A stretch of 64,000 nt of DNA from Craterostigma plantagineum (GCA_027422505.1 JAPQWV010000334.1:496001-560000); one strand, 5' to 3'; numbered from the stretch's first letter, positions 43,969 through 55,048 are shown. A program made the numbers and translations. The notes: generated by a model from the sequence alone, not told the origin.

Positions 43969-46610
43969 TTGTCAGACGATCCGACTATCAAGGCAAAGGT
44001 CCTTAAGAAAGCTGGATCATTACGAAAAAACTGGAAGCACAAGTACGGTGCCAAGGAAAAGAAAAAGGGCCCGAGTGTGGCAAGCGAATACGAACACATC
44101 TCCCAAGAAGGATTGGCCGCGTTGAGGAACATGAGGGAGACCTCTGAATTTCAGGTAATAGTATTGATTTTATTCCGTTTTTACTAAGAGCGATCTAAAT
44201 TTGTGTTTATTCATATTGCAGGAATTAGTGAGAAGGCTAAACAAAGTCAATCTCACAACATGTATCCTCACCATCTCGGCACGTGGGGGTATAGAGGCCA
44301 CATGGCCAATTGGGAAAAGGAGGACCCGATTGCGAACCTCGCTAATTTTCGCACGAACTTGATACCGCCGTTGAAAGAGGAAAGTGTACGAGGGGCAAAC
44401 TTCATTCGGAGTCGAACCGTAAGAGCAGAAGATGGGTCGTTTATATTTCCATGTGACGCGAGCCGAGAGCTAGCCGAGAAACTAGTAAGTTTTACACTCT
44501 AATTCTATTTCTGCATAGATTTGATAAATTAATCATGTTTAACAAATAAATGAAACAAATTAGCAGGCACGAGTTAACGAAGAAGAGAGCCGAGGAGAAT
44601 TTGTCCCCACGAGGCAACACGATGCGTTGACGAAGGCTTTGGGAAAGCCTGATCACAGTGGGCATCCTAGGGGTTTTCCTTCCCAATACTCCATTCGAGA
44701 TGTGTTCGGCAACCCCACCGACGGCCAGAGGGGTTCTTATAGCTTTGCGTCGATGGATCAGTTGAGGGCCGAGATGGGGGCCAAATTGAGAGATGAGATC
44801 AAGGCCGAGGTGGAGGCTAGATTGAGAGAGGAGGTGCGGGCCGAGGTAAGGGCCGAGGTGAGGGCCGAGATGAGTGCAATATTCTCTCAAATGGGGATTG
44901 TTATGCCGAACACGAACCAGGAACACAATACCAATACTGGCGCCGGCGCCCTAGCTCATACTGCCCGAAGTTCTTTTGGGTCCGCCTCACTCGATCCATT
45001 TCCCTCGTCAAACCCCGTTTTGGTAAGACTTATATGTTTTAACGTTTACAGTTAAACATATCGGATTTATTTACATTTATATTTTATTTATTTGAAATCG
45101 TATAGTATCCCAAGGTCCGACTAGCGATTCGTAAAATCCACGGGGCCTTAGAAGTCGTCACTCTTGGGACAATCATCGAGGGCCGTGATAGTGTTCATCA
45201 TGTCCTAGTGTCCGAATCAAACGTCGTAGTCACCGTCGATCTCATAGCGCATGGAAGGGAGGGGGAATATCTTCCCGTACAAACCTCGGAGATTTTGACG
45301 TTAGGAGATGCACTGGGCAACTTCGTACAGTGGCCCCACGATATGACATTATCGTCAAATGCGGTATGTAAATAAATATGTAAATTTAATCAGTAATAAA
45401 TTAATTTGTATTTTCCTATGTAGGCTCCTATGCCGACATTAGGGAATTCTTCATTGGAGTCTAGCACTGTCCGGCGCAATGACGATATTGCAGGTCTAGG
45501 GAAGTATTGCCGGTATGTATTCGATGTCATCACCTCTCGGATTGATCGTTCTTTTGTATTCTCTATGAGAGATGTGTACTACAATCCGGGAGAAGAGTCG
45601 TTAGATACCGGCATCGACATCACCGATATTGAGCACTTATTGAAGGGCGAGAGTTTGGATTCCAGCGTCATTCAACTTTTCTTGAGGTAGCTTCATTTAT
45701 TTTTAGTTTAAATTTAACGTTAAATTTTATTGACCGTCGTCCATTAATTGTAGGTATCTTCGTTTGGAATTGGCGCCGGAGATTGCGTGCTTCAACCCTA
45801 ATAGGTTAAGCTTGATGAACACGAACCCCTCGGAAGTTGAATATATGACTGCAGTTTTTAAAAATTCGTATAACTCATCGACGTGCTTCTTCGCGCCTTA
45901 CTGTGAAGAGTAAGTATAAGATTTGCTTTATTATTTTATATTTAAAGTTTTTATTTTACATAGTATGTTTTGTTGTATTTATAGTGATCATTGGATACTA
46001 TTGGTCATCCATTATGCCGCGAACACTCTATATGTTTTCGATTCGCTGGCACCTAATGTTGGGGTTAGAAAGATTGGAATTCGTGATCACGTGAACAAGT
46101 AAGTGCACTATAAAAGAACAACATGGTATACTTTTATTTTATAGATGCTTCTATTATATACTTTTGAATTTCAGTGCATTGAAGATTTCGACAATGTTTG
46201 GAGCGGCTCAAGTTATGAAGAAGTCTTCCTCTACTACTTGGAAAGCATGCAAGGTTCGCAACTCTTTTGAGCAATTTCTATTAAAATTATAACGATTAGG
46301 TTATAATAAGATATTTGTTTAAACTTAGTGCCCATGCCAACCGGGTGATAGTCAACTATGTGGAAACTTCGTCATGCGCTACATGTACGACATTGCGAAA
46401 AATATCGGCTATCAAACTCAAAATCAGTCAAAGGTACGATAAAGTTGAAGCTTTGATATCAAATATTTTTAGTTGTAACGTTTATGAATCGTGTTCATAT
46501 TTTAGGAATTGGAGCATGCTGTCTACGTCAAAGAGACGCATGAAGAAATTCGAGAGTTGTCGGCGAAACACTTCATTGAAGTATGTCTGCAACAAAGCAC
46601 ATCGTTTTAG
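43969..46610 (+). CDS. CACTA second gene: spliced ORF ending in a Ulp1 (C48) protease domain
   Basis: Several exons are joined by canonical introns: GT donors at about 44153, 44485, 45020, 45364, 45690, 45910, 46099, 46255 and 46435, each followed by an AG acceptor. The N-terminal part is basic (KHKYGAKEKKKG), then SQSHNMYPHHLGTWGYRG. A charged coiled coil (EVEARLREEVRAEVRAEVRA, about 44800-44880) follows, then a short domain with LGDALGNFVQWPHD. The C-terminal exons hold a C48 cysteine-protease fold with His in DHWILLVI (45989-45991), Asp in YVFDSL (46040-46042) and Cys in DSQLCGNFVM (46359-46361). Ulp1 family members cleave SUMO-like proteins; why CACTA and other plant transposons carry them is not settled. 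The start exon is uncertain because DNA upstream was deleted. Confidence 0.7.
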
Positions 46611-47237
46611 GTGAAGACTTTGAACATTGTTATGTAATTGCTCACTTGAGACTTAGGTTGTTTTGTGATTATGTTATTGGCATGTTTATGATTTTATTGA
46701 GTTGAACTTTCTTGTGTGTGTCGTATATCATTGAGCCTTATTTATTTTGGGATTGTCGGGCTGTTTATTATATATACAGGTTTTGGGTATTAGAAAACAA
46801 ATAGTATATTTAAAAAATTAAATTACCAATTGGCGACTGTTCCAAACAAGGGTCGCCAATCCTGTCGACTATGGGCGACTGTTTAAAGGAAACAGTCGCC
46901 AATTCTGTCGACAATCGGCGACTGTTATGAGGTCAACAGTCGCCAATACCACAATTATGGGCGACTGTTGTGAGATTAACAGTCGCCCATACCTCGTTTA
47001 TTTAATTTTTTTTAGTTTTTATGCGTATGGGCGACTATTATAAGAAGCAACAGTCGCCAATACCTCGATTATTGGCGACTGTTACGGAACAACAGTCGCC
47101 AATACCTTGATTATTGGCGACTCTTAACAACAGACGCCAATGGCCATGGGTATGTGCGTCGGTGTCGTCGGCGACCCCGAGCAACAGTCGCCCATACTTA
47201 ATAACAACAGTCGCCAAAAGCCAGTACTGTACTAGTG
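46611..47237. repeat. right subterminal hairpin repeats of the CACTA element
   Basis: After about 220 bp of AT-rich DNA, seven or more inverted pairs of GGCGACTGTT/AACAGTCGCC lie between 46833 and 47217, some with mutated arms (CTCTT, CTATT). The terminal repeat follows at 47228-47237. Confidence 0.9.
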
Positions 47238-47240
47238 GAT

Positions 47241-47667
47241 GTATCGTGGCCAGACTGACCACGCCGACGTCCCCGCCGACCAGCTATACCTCGAGGGCCA
47301 TTACCCAGTGGAGACAGACACGACCGCCGGGCCCTCCCACTCCTCCCATTACCACCATGGCGAGTCATCCGGCGTCGCCCCCTACGCGTCGACAACGGAT
47401 CTCGAAGTGCTGCGCCAACACATGATGCGCATGAACGCCGACGCGCTGCAGCGAGACGAAGAAGCCCGGCGATATAACGAAGAGACTCGGCACCGACAGG
47501 AGGAGTACGAGCGACGGAACGAGGAAGCCCATCGTCGGTACCAGGAAGAGCTAGACCGCTACAACCAGGCGCTGCAAGCCATGGACACCGCGCTCAAGTA
47601 CTCCCAGCAGTCGATGTCCCTCCTTCGCCCAAGGCAACCATCGCCACCGCCACCACCAGATCCTTAG
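47241..47667 (+). pseudogene. Athila extra ORF, 3' part
   Basis: The frame continues in phase from 40917 after one GAT is removed. It is hydrophilic, with a His/Ser-rich patch, then a long acidic-basic helix about 47400-47590 (DEEARRYNEETRHRQEEYER and similar heptads), probably a coiled coil. It ends in a Pro-rich tail (QPSPPPPPDP) and a TAG at 47665-47667. No membrane segment is present. With the 5' part it makes a protein of about 444 residues if the single internal stop is ignored. Confidence 0.7.
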
Positions 47668-49340
47668 TGATTTTTTCCCTTTTCTTTTTGTTAGCTTGAG
47701 TGGTCACGTGTGTTTATCACTATTGTGTTGCTAACTTTGATGCTTATAACTATGTTTATAGTTTAGCAATGACGATTCTACTTTCTACGTCTAATGTTCT
47801 CTTTAGCTAGGCCAGGATACACATAATGAGTTAAGACACGACCTTCACGCGTTCAGTCACGACAACTTCACGACCACGTCAATTATTCGTCAGGGAAGTC
47901 CCGCTCTTTTTACTTTTTTCCCTTCCTTTGATTTTTTTTTACGTTGAGGACGTTGGACTTAAGTGTGGGGAGGGGAATTTAGGTTAAGATGCACGTAAAT
48001 TTATTTTTTTTATTTTTTTATGACGTGTCCATGAGTCGTTAAGTTCGTTGGAAAGGCATGAATTACTGAATTCAAGCATGATTGTTTGTGTTTATCTCGA
48101 GTTGGTCTGCATTTTATGAAATTTTGTGAGCAATTAGGATATGCATGACTGATTGAATCATGTTTGCCTGAATCGATATAGCATTGTTTTGAGGGACTCG
48201 TACACATAACCCTGTTACGTTGTGAGAGTTTGAGCCTGACGAGCTTATGCTCATTTTTATTGGTTGTGTGACGTGCCTAGTCTGTGTCTCTCTAGAACTT
48301 GTCTGTCTGATACGTGTTGAACTGTTTTGGTGCGTTAGTGTGAACATGATAAGGGCATTAGGAATTAAGTCCAGGGCCAGATTTCTCCACCATGACTAAT
48401 CCCATTAGTTAGCCACTTTGAGCCTGAGCCAATTCGTTGCTTACCTCCTATGTTATAGAAGCCACTGACCCGAATAAGCCTCCAGAGATGAACCTGAGTT
48501 GTTTAGAATAGACCAGAAGTCGAACTTGAGAGTTACTATTTCAGTGTATGATTTGATGTTCTTCTCTGCTATTCATGAAATGACTCGTGCCTTACTTGAC
48601 CGTTTTCTGAAATGACCCGATCCCTTGCATAAGCATGCCCATGACCCTTTGGCATGATATAGGTTTCGGTAATAAGTATCCCTAGGTACACGACATTCGC
48701 TGTGACGATCTATTCTTTGCGACAAAAGCCGAACCTTGATGGTTTTAGGGAATAAGGACAGTGCACAAAAGTACAGTGTAACTGAGGTGAAAGGGCAGAA
48801 AATGAAAGGGAACTGAGTCGAGAGGGTCGGGCAGAAAAGTCTAGGATTTAGCGAGAACGTGAGTCTTATGTTGGAACGCGTGACTGTCTGTTTGATCATG
48901 CTATGTTCTTTGATATTTTTCACGTATGTGTCCTAGCTCTAAGATTACGTGTTCATTATACATGCTTGTCACTTCATGATTACTCGACCCGTTTTCCCCC
49001 CGAAAAGACCCTCAGTTTTATGCTTGCCACTTTGAATAGTAGAGATGCGATTAGCTTGCAAGTTTATGGTAGGGGTGGACTAGTGCACGAATTGAGCAAT
49101 TCATTATATGTTCCTATACACTGAGTGATTTTGAGCGAATCCCTGTGAGGTATGAGTCTCGATTGGCAGTGCGAAGGACGTTTAGGTCGACAAGTGCAAG
49201 TCATTAGTGCGATGTCCATGATTGTTTGTGTGATTCCGTTTTGTGCTTTCTAGCTGTGATGATAAATTGCGAACAATCGTGCCGTCATCTTGATTTTATG
49301 CCTTCTCTAACTTGTAATTTACTTGAGGACAAGCAAATGC
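47668..49340 (+). other. Athila 3' untranslated region with an internal polypurine tract
   Basis: A 1.7-kb non-coding stretch precedes the 3' LTR. Near 47958-47978 the motif CTTAAGTGTGGGGAGGGG duplicates the one before the LTR, so there are two plus-strand primer candidates. Frames in this region are short and unlike known proteins. Confidence 0.6.
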
Positions 49341-49357
49341 TTAAGTGTGGAGAGGTT
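49341..49357 (+). other. polypurine tract of the Athila-like element
   Basis: TTAAGTGTGGAGAGGTT runs directly into the 3' LTR start TGATAAACG. This is the usual Athila-type tract. Confidence 0.7.
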
Positions 49358-49836
49358 TGATAAACGTATCTTAATGTGTTTATCGTAGTATTTAATTGGG
49401 ATATAATAGAGCTCTAGCAATCATTTTATGCGTTTATTCGCCATATTTACACTTATTTTTATATTGAAGGATCTTAGGACGAGTTTCGGGCGAAAAGGAG
49501 CGAGAACGCGACAAAACGACGCGAAGACAATGAAAACTGGCGAAGGTCACGGCCGTGACACCTAGTGCACGCGACCGTGACAGGGGACAGAGACCAACCA
49601 AAGAGACCGTCACGGCCGTGACACCTAATGCACCTGGCCGTGACACTTGGCAGAGAATCGACTGAAGACCGTCACGGTCGTGACACCTAATGTACCTGGC
49701 CGTGACACTTGACAGAGAGGTCGACTGAAGATGGTCACGGCCGGGACAATCCATGCACCTGGCCATGATACTTGGCAGCGAATATAGCAAATTGAGTCGG
49801 TGATGGTCATGGCCGTGACGGCCCATGTCCCAGGCC
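49358..49836 (+). repeat. truncated 3' LTR of the Athila-like element
   Basis: It matches 13226-13706 with scattered differences and stops at CCCAGGCC. The TATA box, R and U5 are missing; a plant-mobile-domain gene fragment follows immediately. Confidence 0.9.
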
Positions 49837-50248
49837 TCTCCTGCTCACCCATCCAGATGCGGCGCACGATGTGCCCCAAATAACTAGGGATCACCTCATC
49901 ATCATCTAGACCACCGGGCTGTGGCCCTTGCACCCTCCAGGAATCGTTATATACGACCCTCGACCGCTTGCTCCCTATTTCATTTTGTACGAATAATGCA
50001 AAAAATAAATTTTTAACGATCAGTTTATAGAGGATAAGGGAATTACCTGAGGAGGCCGGTGGCACATCGTCATCTGATGACTGAAACGCTGCTACATCAT
50101 GCAGCACGTCATCATCCGCATGCGGATCGTAATCCGCATATACGGACTGAGAAGCAGCTGCTCGCTGTCGCCTCTCCTCCTCCTGTTCTCTACGAACGGA
50201 TGCGTCAACGCCGCGCGTCCTCGTGTGACGCTCTCCAGATCCCTCCAA
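49837..50248 (-). pseudogene. plant mobile domain (MAIN-like) protein, N-terminal fragment
   Basis: The minus-strand frame has an Arg/Glu-rich start and an acidic stretch (DYDPHADDDV). After a probable 68-bp intron (50046-49979, GT...AG) it reads GPQPGGLDDDEVIPSYLGHI and VRRIWMGEQ. The pattern GGP.D...I.SY..H.A..IW.GE is the start of the plant mobile domain found in MAIN/MAIL proteins and in many MULE and retroelement-borne genes. The rest was lost at the junction with the Athila LTR at 49836/49837. A true ATG is not evident. It is probably transposon-derived given the palindrome array next to it. Confidence 0.6.
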
Positions 50249-50334
50249 CGGGGGGGAACTACTGCTCCCTCCGAGTAGGGACTTCCCATCCTTCGTCTGT
50301 AATTAAATATTTATTTAAAAAAAATACAACCGAT

Positions 50335-50635
50335 CGATAATTTTGGCCACCTCACTAGGCGGCCGAAACACAATCTCGGCCCGCACTGTCCCGGCCAACG
50401 GGAAATGTCGGCCGAAACAGAGCCGACCGAAGCGAAATTTCGGCCGACGACCGACCGAAACACAATTTCGGTCGGCCAAGTGACGGCCAAAACACAATTT
50501 CGGCCGCTACAATCGCGACCGAAATACTGTTTTGGCCGCTACAATCGCGACCGAAATTCTGTTTCGGCCGTCACTTTGCCGACCGAAATTGTGTTTCGGT
50601 CGTGCCGAGTTTCGACCCTAGTTTTCGTTCGATCC
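50335..50635. repeat. palindromic CGGCCGAAA / TTTCGGTCGG array
   Basis: A dense array of inverted units such as GGCCGAAACACAATTTCGG and CGACCGAAAT-CTGTTTCGGCC occurs over 300 bp. It looks like the subterminal repeats of a DNA transposon, perhaps the carrier of the neighbouring plant-mobile-domain gene. No terminal repeat with a duplication was found. Confidence 0.75.
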
Positions 50636-51343
50636 GCCCGTATTGGACAATCCATCTACGTACGAATAATTTTTACGATAATTTGCTTACCAGTCGTGAG
50701 AATAGTCCCTTTCCCTTTCCTTGTCCTTGTCGGTCATCCATTGCGATTTGGCTATTCTCTGTTTTTTCTTCTGATTTGGATGTATGATTTGGAAAGTGTT
50801 GTGTGGAAAATTGCTTTACATAGAAATTTTTACTGTTTATTATAGTTTTTTCTTATTTAATTAAATTAAATACGAAAAGGGCAATATCGTCTTTTTCCAT
50901 CCCTTTAGGGGGCGGTAACAAGTAAAAAGGGGCGGTGAATAGTAACTCCCTTTAAATTATTTCCTGTGGGGTTAATGGATGACTTGTAATCGAATCTGCA
51001 CCAACTCAATAATTGTTAGCTTATATCATAAAATAATAGTGTTAATATAGCTATCAAATTAAGGTTAATATGATAGTTAATTACGATAATATTTTTATAA
51101 CAAATCAGGTAAGTATTTTAGTGGAAACTGAAACTGCAAAAACTCGATTAAACAAATAAATCATCGACTTACATAACTATCATGCATCACTAACCTTGAG
51201 AGTCCAAACATTTGTTGCCACCCAAATCTTTGCTGCCTCGTTGCTTCAATTCAAACAAAAACAAAGTGCCCACGCACCAAGTGTTCCTCCCCTACGGTCA
51301 CAAACCCTCCAATTACATCCTTACCTACCACTAACGCTACTTG
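50636..51343. other. intergenic, no gene seen
   Basis: AT-rich DNA. Near 50900-50950 GGGGCGGTAACAAGTAAAAAG is followed by the similar GGGGCGGTGAATAGTAACTCCC, a short direct repeat that might mark a MITE end. Confidence 0.3.
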
Positions 51344-51351
51344 CACAAAAC

Positions 51352-52455
51352 TAGGGGTGAGCGCTGTGCGGTTTGGGCGGTCTTTATCGAAAATTTAACC
51401 CGACCCAATGTATTGCGGTTTTCTAAAATATATCCCAAACCCGATCATAAAAATCTTAACCCGATAGATTGCGGTTTGCTTATGTGCGGTTGGGTTGGGG
51501 CGGTTTTCGCGGTTTTAAAAATTATTTTATCATAACGAAAATTAAGGTAATATTCTAAATTTAGATAGAGCAAAAAGGTATATCATTAACCTATTTACAA
51601 ATATAAAAGTTTAAATGCAGAAATGTTATTGTCATATTAGTAAATAATAGTAACAGATAATAAAAGTCCGATAAAAAGCTTGATTAGAAGCTCATATTCC
51701 TTGTTCGCCATTGACTTTTGGTAAAGCAACTAAAGCAGGTGTCTCATTTTGATTTAAAATTTTCCCTTACAAGAAATAAATTTTTGATTTTAAAGTTTTA
51801 ACTTGCATTCTATAAACATCAAGTGTTGTAGTTCTTGATCTCACCGAATAAAGAAGGAGGGTTGCATTGGATAGACACGTAATTTTTACTACATAATATT
51901 TCATTTCTTTTAAAAAATCATCATTAGAACTTAACTTTACGCAATGTATTATGATTAGGCCATGTCCTTGTATCCAATTCCCCTTTCGAAGAAGAAAAAT
52001 ATTTATTTCAAAATTCTAACTAACCTTCTATAAACTTCAAGTGTATAGAGTTGATTTTAATTCCGAATAAAGGAGGAGAGTTGCATTGGATAAACATATA
52101 AAAAAAATTTCACTACATAATATCTATTTTTTTATGCAAAACTCATTTAGAGCTTAGCTTTACGCATCGTGTTATGATGAGTCGATGTTCTTGTAGTGTA
52201 GTAATGAATATTTTTGGCTTCGTACTGTTATGAGTTATATCTATTATTTATGAAATTTAGAATATAGTTTTTAGTATATTTTTAAATGCGGTTGGGTGCG
52301 GTTTTAAAAATACAAAACCAAACCCGATTGCAAAATATGCGGTTTTACTTTTTAAAACCCAAACCAACCCATCAAACGTTATTCCCGACACTTGCGATCT
52401 GGGTTGGGCTGGGTCGATTGGGTGGGGCGGTCCGACGGGTTAAATGGTCACTCGA
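51352..52455. mobile_element. hAT-like non-autonomous element, 1,104 bp, upstream of PDV1
   Basis: An exact 8-bp duplication CACAAAAC lies at 51344-51351 and 52456-52463. The left end TAGGGGTGAGCG and right end (read inward) TCGAGTGACC are weakly related, and both are followed by GCGGTTGGG/CCCAACCG-type subterminal repeats. There is no transposase frame. Between the ends is AT-rich DNA with an internal imperfect duplication (about 51780-51950 and 52000-52160). It ends 97 bp before the PDV1 start codon. Confidence 0.75.
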
Positions 52456-52552
52456 CACAAAACAACCTCGTGTTCGTGCCCTCCCCTTCTCTCGATGCTT
52501 TTATAGCCCTAGTGAAATTTCCCCCCAGTCTTCCCTCTTTTTCCCTCGAGAA

Positions 52553-54316
52553 ATGAAATGGGAGATGGAAATCGACGATATCGAGGCCGTGCTTGAGAAG
52601 ATCTGGGACCTACACGACAAGCTTAGCGACGCGATTCACTCGATTTCTAGGGCTCACCTTCTCAGCACCGTGAAAAATCATGGCCGACGAAAGAGGAGCG
52701 ACGATGACGTGGACGAGGACCGTAAGGCCGGTTCGGGTTACGTGTACGTCAAGGGTGAGTATCGGGTCGACGACGACGAGCCGACGATTCACGAGGCTAA
52801 AAGCTTGTACTCGATTCGGACAGCCCTTGAGAACCTCGAAGACCAGCTCGACTTTTTCCACGTGAGTGCATTGACCAATACGTTTGGTATCGGTTAGGTA
52901 TTTCATGAAATTGTTTGGCAAGTGCTTCTTTTCATTTTTGTCACTTGGGATGTTGATGGAGGGGAGAAATCTAATGGGGGGCTTTGTTTTTGCTGCGTTG
53001 GTATGTTTCAAGCATTTATTCGCAGTTTTCTGGACCTGTGGGCGTTTGAATTTGTACTCTTCTGGATAGTTGCTAATTGGATTACACAGTAGGCGTCTCC
53101 TTGAGCTTCCTTTAGCTAAGCTAGCATAGAGTCTCAACACCGTTGATCATTTCTTGGATATGAAATTTATAGTTGTAACTCTGTTAACTTCAGGGTTGCC
53201 CAGTACTGATGATTAAAGAGATTACTGTAAATGTTTCACGTCTATTAGCTGATTGAGTTGAGGCTGAGTGGAATTGACGTAATGGCTAAATCTGAGCTTG
53301 ATTCGATAGGCTAAAGAATGAAGTCAGGTTGGACACAGAAATCTTGAATTCGATGCAAGCCAATCTCAGCCTGCTAAATTAACTGAGTCATTTTGCGTTT
53401 CAGGATGGGCTGCTTTAGATATGATCGAAAATGCATCTTGTGATTGTGATTTCTAGTATAGTAAGATCTGTGGTTGAACGCTTTTACATTTCCAAACCTT
53501 GTGTTGAACTTCACGGAATATAATTAGCGTATGTATGGACTAAAAGTTTAATACCATTCATACCAGAAGATGCATGCATCGATTCATTCAATGGTTGAGG
53601 TCTGGTTTTACTCTGGTTGTGGAGCTCGTTGACAGATCATACAAATATTTCAATATTTTATGCAGAGCAGATTGAGGAGACACCTGGTGATTAGTGTGTC
53701 CTATAATGTTATGAGTTTGCTTTTACTTTCTACGATTTGTACACTTGATATTGGCAAACTCGAAATGTTTCTGTAGTAGGGTATAGAAATGTGCTAACTT
53801 CCTTAAAATGTTAATTCACAGACCATAAAGACTCAGCAAAGAGCCGAAAGAGATGCTGCTATAGCCCGTCTGGAACAGAGCCGCATCGTCCTTGCCATGA
53901 GACTTGCTGAACATCAGGGCAGGAAGTACAAAGTCATCGAAGAAGCCCTAGCTTTAGTAGGTGATGTAAGAGATGCATGTCCTTTCGTTTCATCCGAACA
54001 TCTCTATAACCCTTCGGCCCAAGGCTCTGACAACATTAAAGGGACGAAACACAATGCTCTGGTCAATTTCTTCCTCTCGGGCTTTAGTTTGGTTTCAAAA
54101 TCAGTACAACTTGATCATACGGTTGGTATTCTGGGGAATGCTGCTTTGCTTGCTTTTAGCATGTTTGCTTTCGTTCGTCTGAATCAGTTTGGTGGTAAGG
54201 AGAAATACGGTTCCGATCACTTTCTTCGTGGGAGGGAGACAAAGAGCGTCTCTTTTTTTAAGGGTTCGGTGTCTGGTGATGTCTCACGCTTGGATGTGAA
54301 GTTGGCTAGGGGTTAG
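52553..54316 (+). CDS. PDV1: PLASTID DIVISION1 homologue, two exons (267 aa)
   Basis: Exon 1 is 52553-52861 (103 codons, donor CAC|GTGAGT). The intron is 52862-53821, and exon 2 is 53822-54316 (164 codons plus stop). PDV1 sits in the chloroplast outer envelope and recruits the dynamin ARC5/DRP5B to the division ring. Its C-terminus, facing the intermembrane space, contacts PARC6. The N-terminus has the conserved EIDDIEAVLEKIWDLHDKLSD, then NLEDQLDFFH|TIKTQQRAERDAAIARLEQS, a coiled-coil region. VGILGNAALLAFSMFAFVRL (about 204-223) is the single membrane span. It ends LARG, keeping the C-terminal Gly known to matter in Arabidopsis. Length matches Arabidopsis (272 aa). ATG 52553 is used; 52565 is an in-frame alternative. 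A TATA-like TTTATAG lies near 52499. Intact and probably functional. Confidence 0.95.
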
Positions 54317-54666
54317 TTAGGTTGATAAGAGCCTGCATATAATGGTGATTATGAGATTTTCTACTATGTTTTATAGAGAGTGGCTTGGTTTGGTAAGTCA
54401 ATATATTTTGTTTTTCTCATTTTGGCGTGGTTCGTCTAATTTTGTGATTTGTGTAAAGGAAAGTGTCGAGGGAATAATCTACCTGCTGCATAAATCTCGT
54501 TTAGTTGAGAAACTGCTGCTTCAAAAATTAAGTTTGCCAGCTGTGGTAACTTCTGTCAAAATATGAATTGCACGCATAGACAAGTAGACAACTATGGTAA
54601 GATCGAAAAATAAGTGGGGTAGTTATGATTGGAAGCTCTGTCCTGTTTTGTTTTTTCCAAATTATA
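54317..54666. other. PDV1 3' flank
   Basis: It probably holds the 3' UTR. No separate gene is recognisable. Confidence 0.4.
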
Positions 54667-54668
54667 TA

Positions 54669-54911
54669 CTCCCTCATTCCCGCTAATTTTATCACACTAG
54701 TCCATTTCGAGCGTGCCAATAATTTTATCACATTTCTTTATTTAACAAAAAATTATTACAAACAATAAATTTAATAATATCAAATATTATTAAAAGACGT
54801 GATAAAATATACATTTTTTTACCTTTTTTATTGTACCATATTATTATAATAATGCCACCTTAATTTACGTGCCCAGCAACTTATGTGATAAAGTTGTTGG
54901 GACGGAGGGAG
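54669..54911. mobile_element. Stowaway-like MITE, 243 bp
   Basis: The ends are CTCCCTCATTCCCGC and, on the other strand, CTCCCTCCGTCCCAAC. The element lies between TA dinucleotides (54667-54668, 54912-54913) and has GTGATAAA-type inverted subterminal sequence. These are the marks of Tc1/mariner-derived Stowaway MITEs. It lies 350 bp past the PDV1 stop. Confidence 0.9.
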
Positions 54912-54995
54912 TACTTTTTTTTGTAATTAAACCGCATCATGAGGTTTGCAAGGACTAAGTTTTAAAAGAGGTGCCACATAGGGTGAGATTTCTCA

Positions 54996-55000
54996 ATATA

Positions 55001-55048
<48 letters not shown>
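54996..55048. repeat. (AT)n(AC)n compound microsatellite
   Basis: About 23 bp of AT repeats pass into about 29 bp of AC repeats. Confidence 0.95.

Larger units (their letters stand above)
40918..47237 (+). mobile_element. CACTA (En/Spm-like) transposon, 6,320 bp
   Basis: The 10-bp terminal inverted repeats CACTAGTACA are exact at both ends, and the 3-bp duplication GAT is at 40915-40917 and 47238-47240. Removing the element and one GAT restores the interrupted Athila frame. Subterminal regions are packed with inverted repeats of GGCGACTGTT. Inside are a broken tnp2 transposase and a spliced gene ending in a Ulp1-like protease. Both the ends and the duplication are intact, so it could still be mobilised in trans. 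Confidence 0.95.
13226..49836 (+). mobile_element. Athila-like Ty3 retrotransposon, disrupted by nested insertions
   Basis: The element starts with TGATAAACG at 13226, and the same LTR start recurs at 49358, so it now spans 36.6 kb. In order it has a 5' LTR, a tRNA-Asp primer site, gag, protease-RT-RNase H-integrase, an additional ORF, polypurine tracts and a truncated 3' LTR. The gag/protease join and the protease phrase ADLGASINLMP are typical of Athila. Subtracting the insertions (14734-18457, 19572-23182, 25828-38874, 40918-47237) leaves about 9.9 kb. All reading frames are damaged. The right end is cut off at 49836, so no target duplication can be checked. Confidence 0.85.

Noticed and set aside
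40987..47217. CRISPR-like array
   Set aside because: The repeats are inverted hairpins with short variable loops at the two ends of a CACTA transposon in a plant genome, not direct repeats with spacers.
54342..54731. Small ORFs just after PDV1
   Set aside because: They lie in the likely 3' UTR and Stowaway border, with no conserved sequence.
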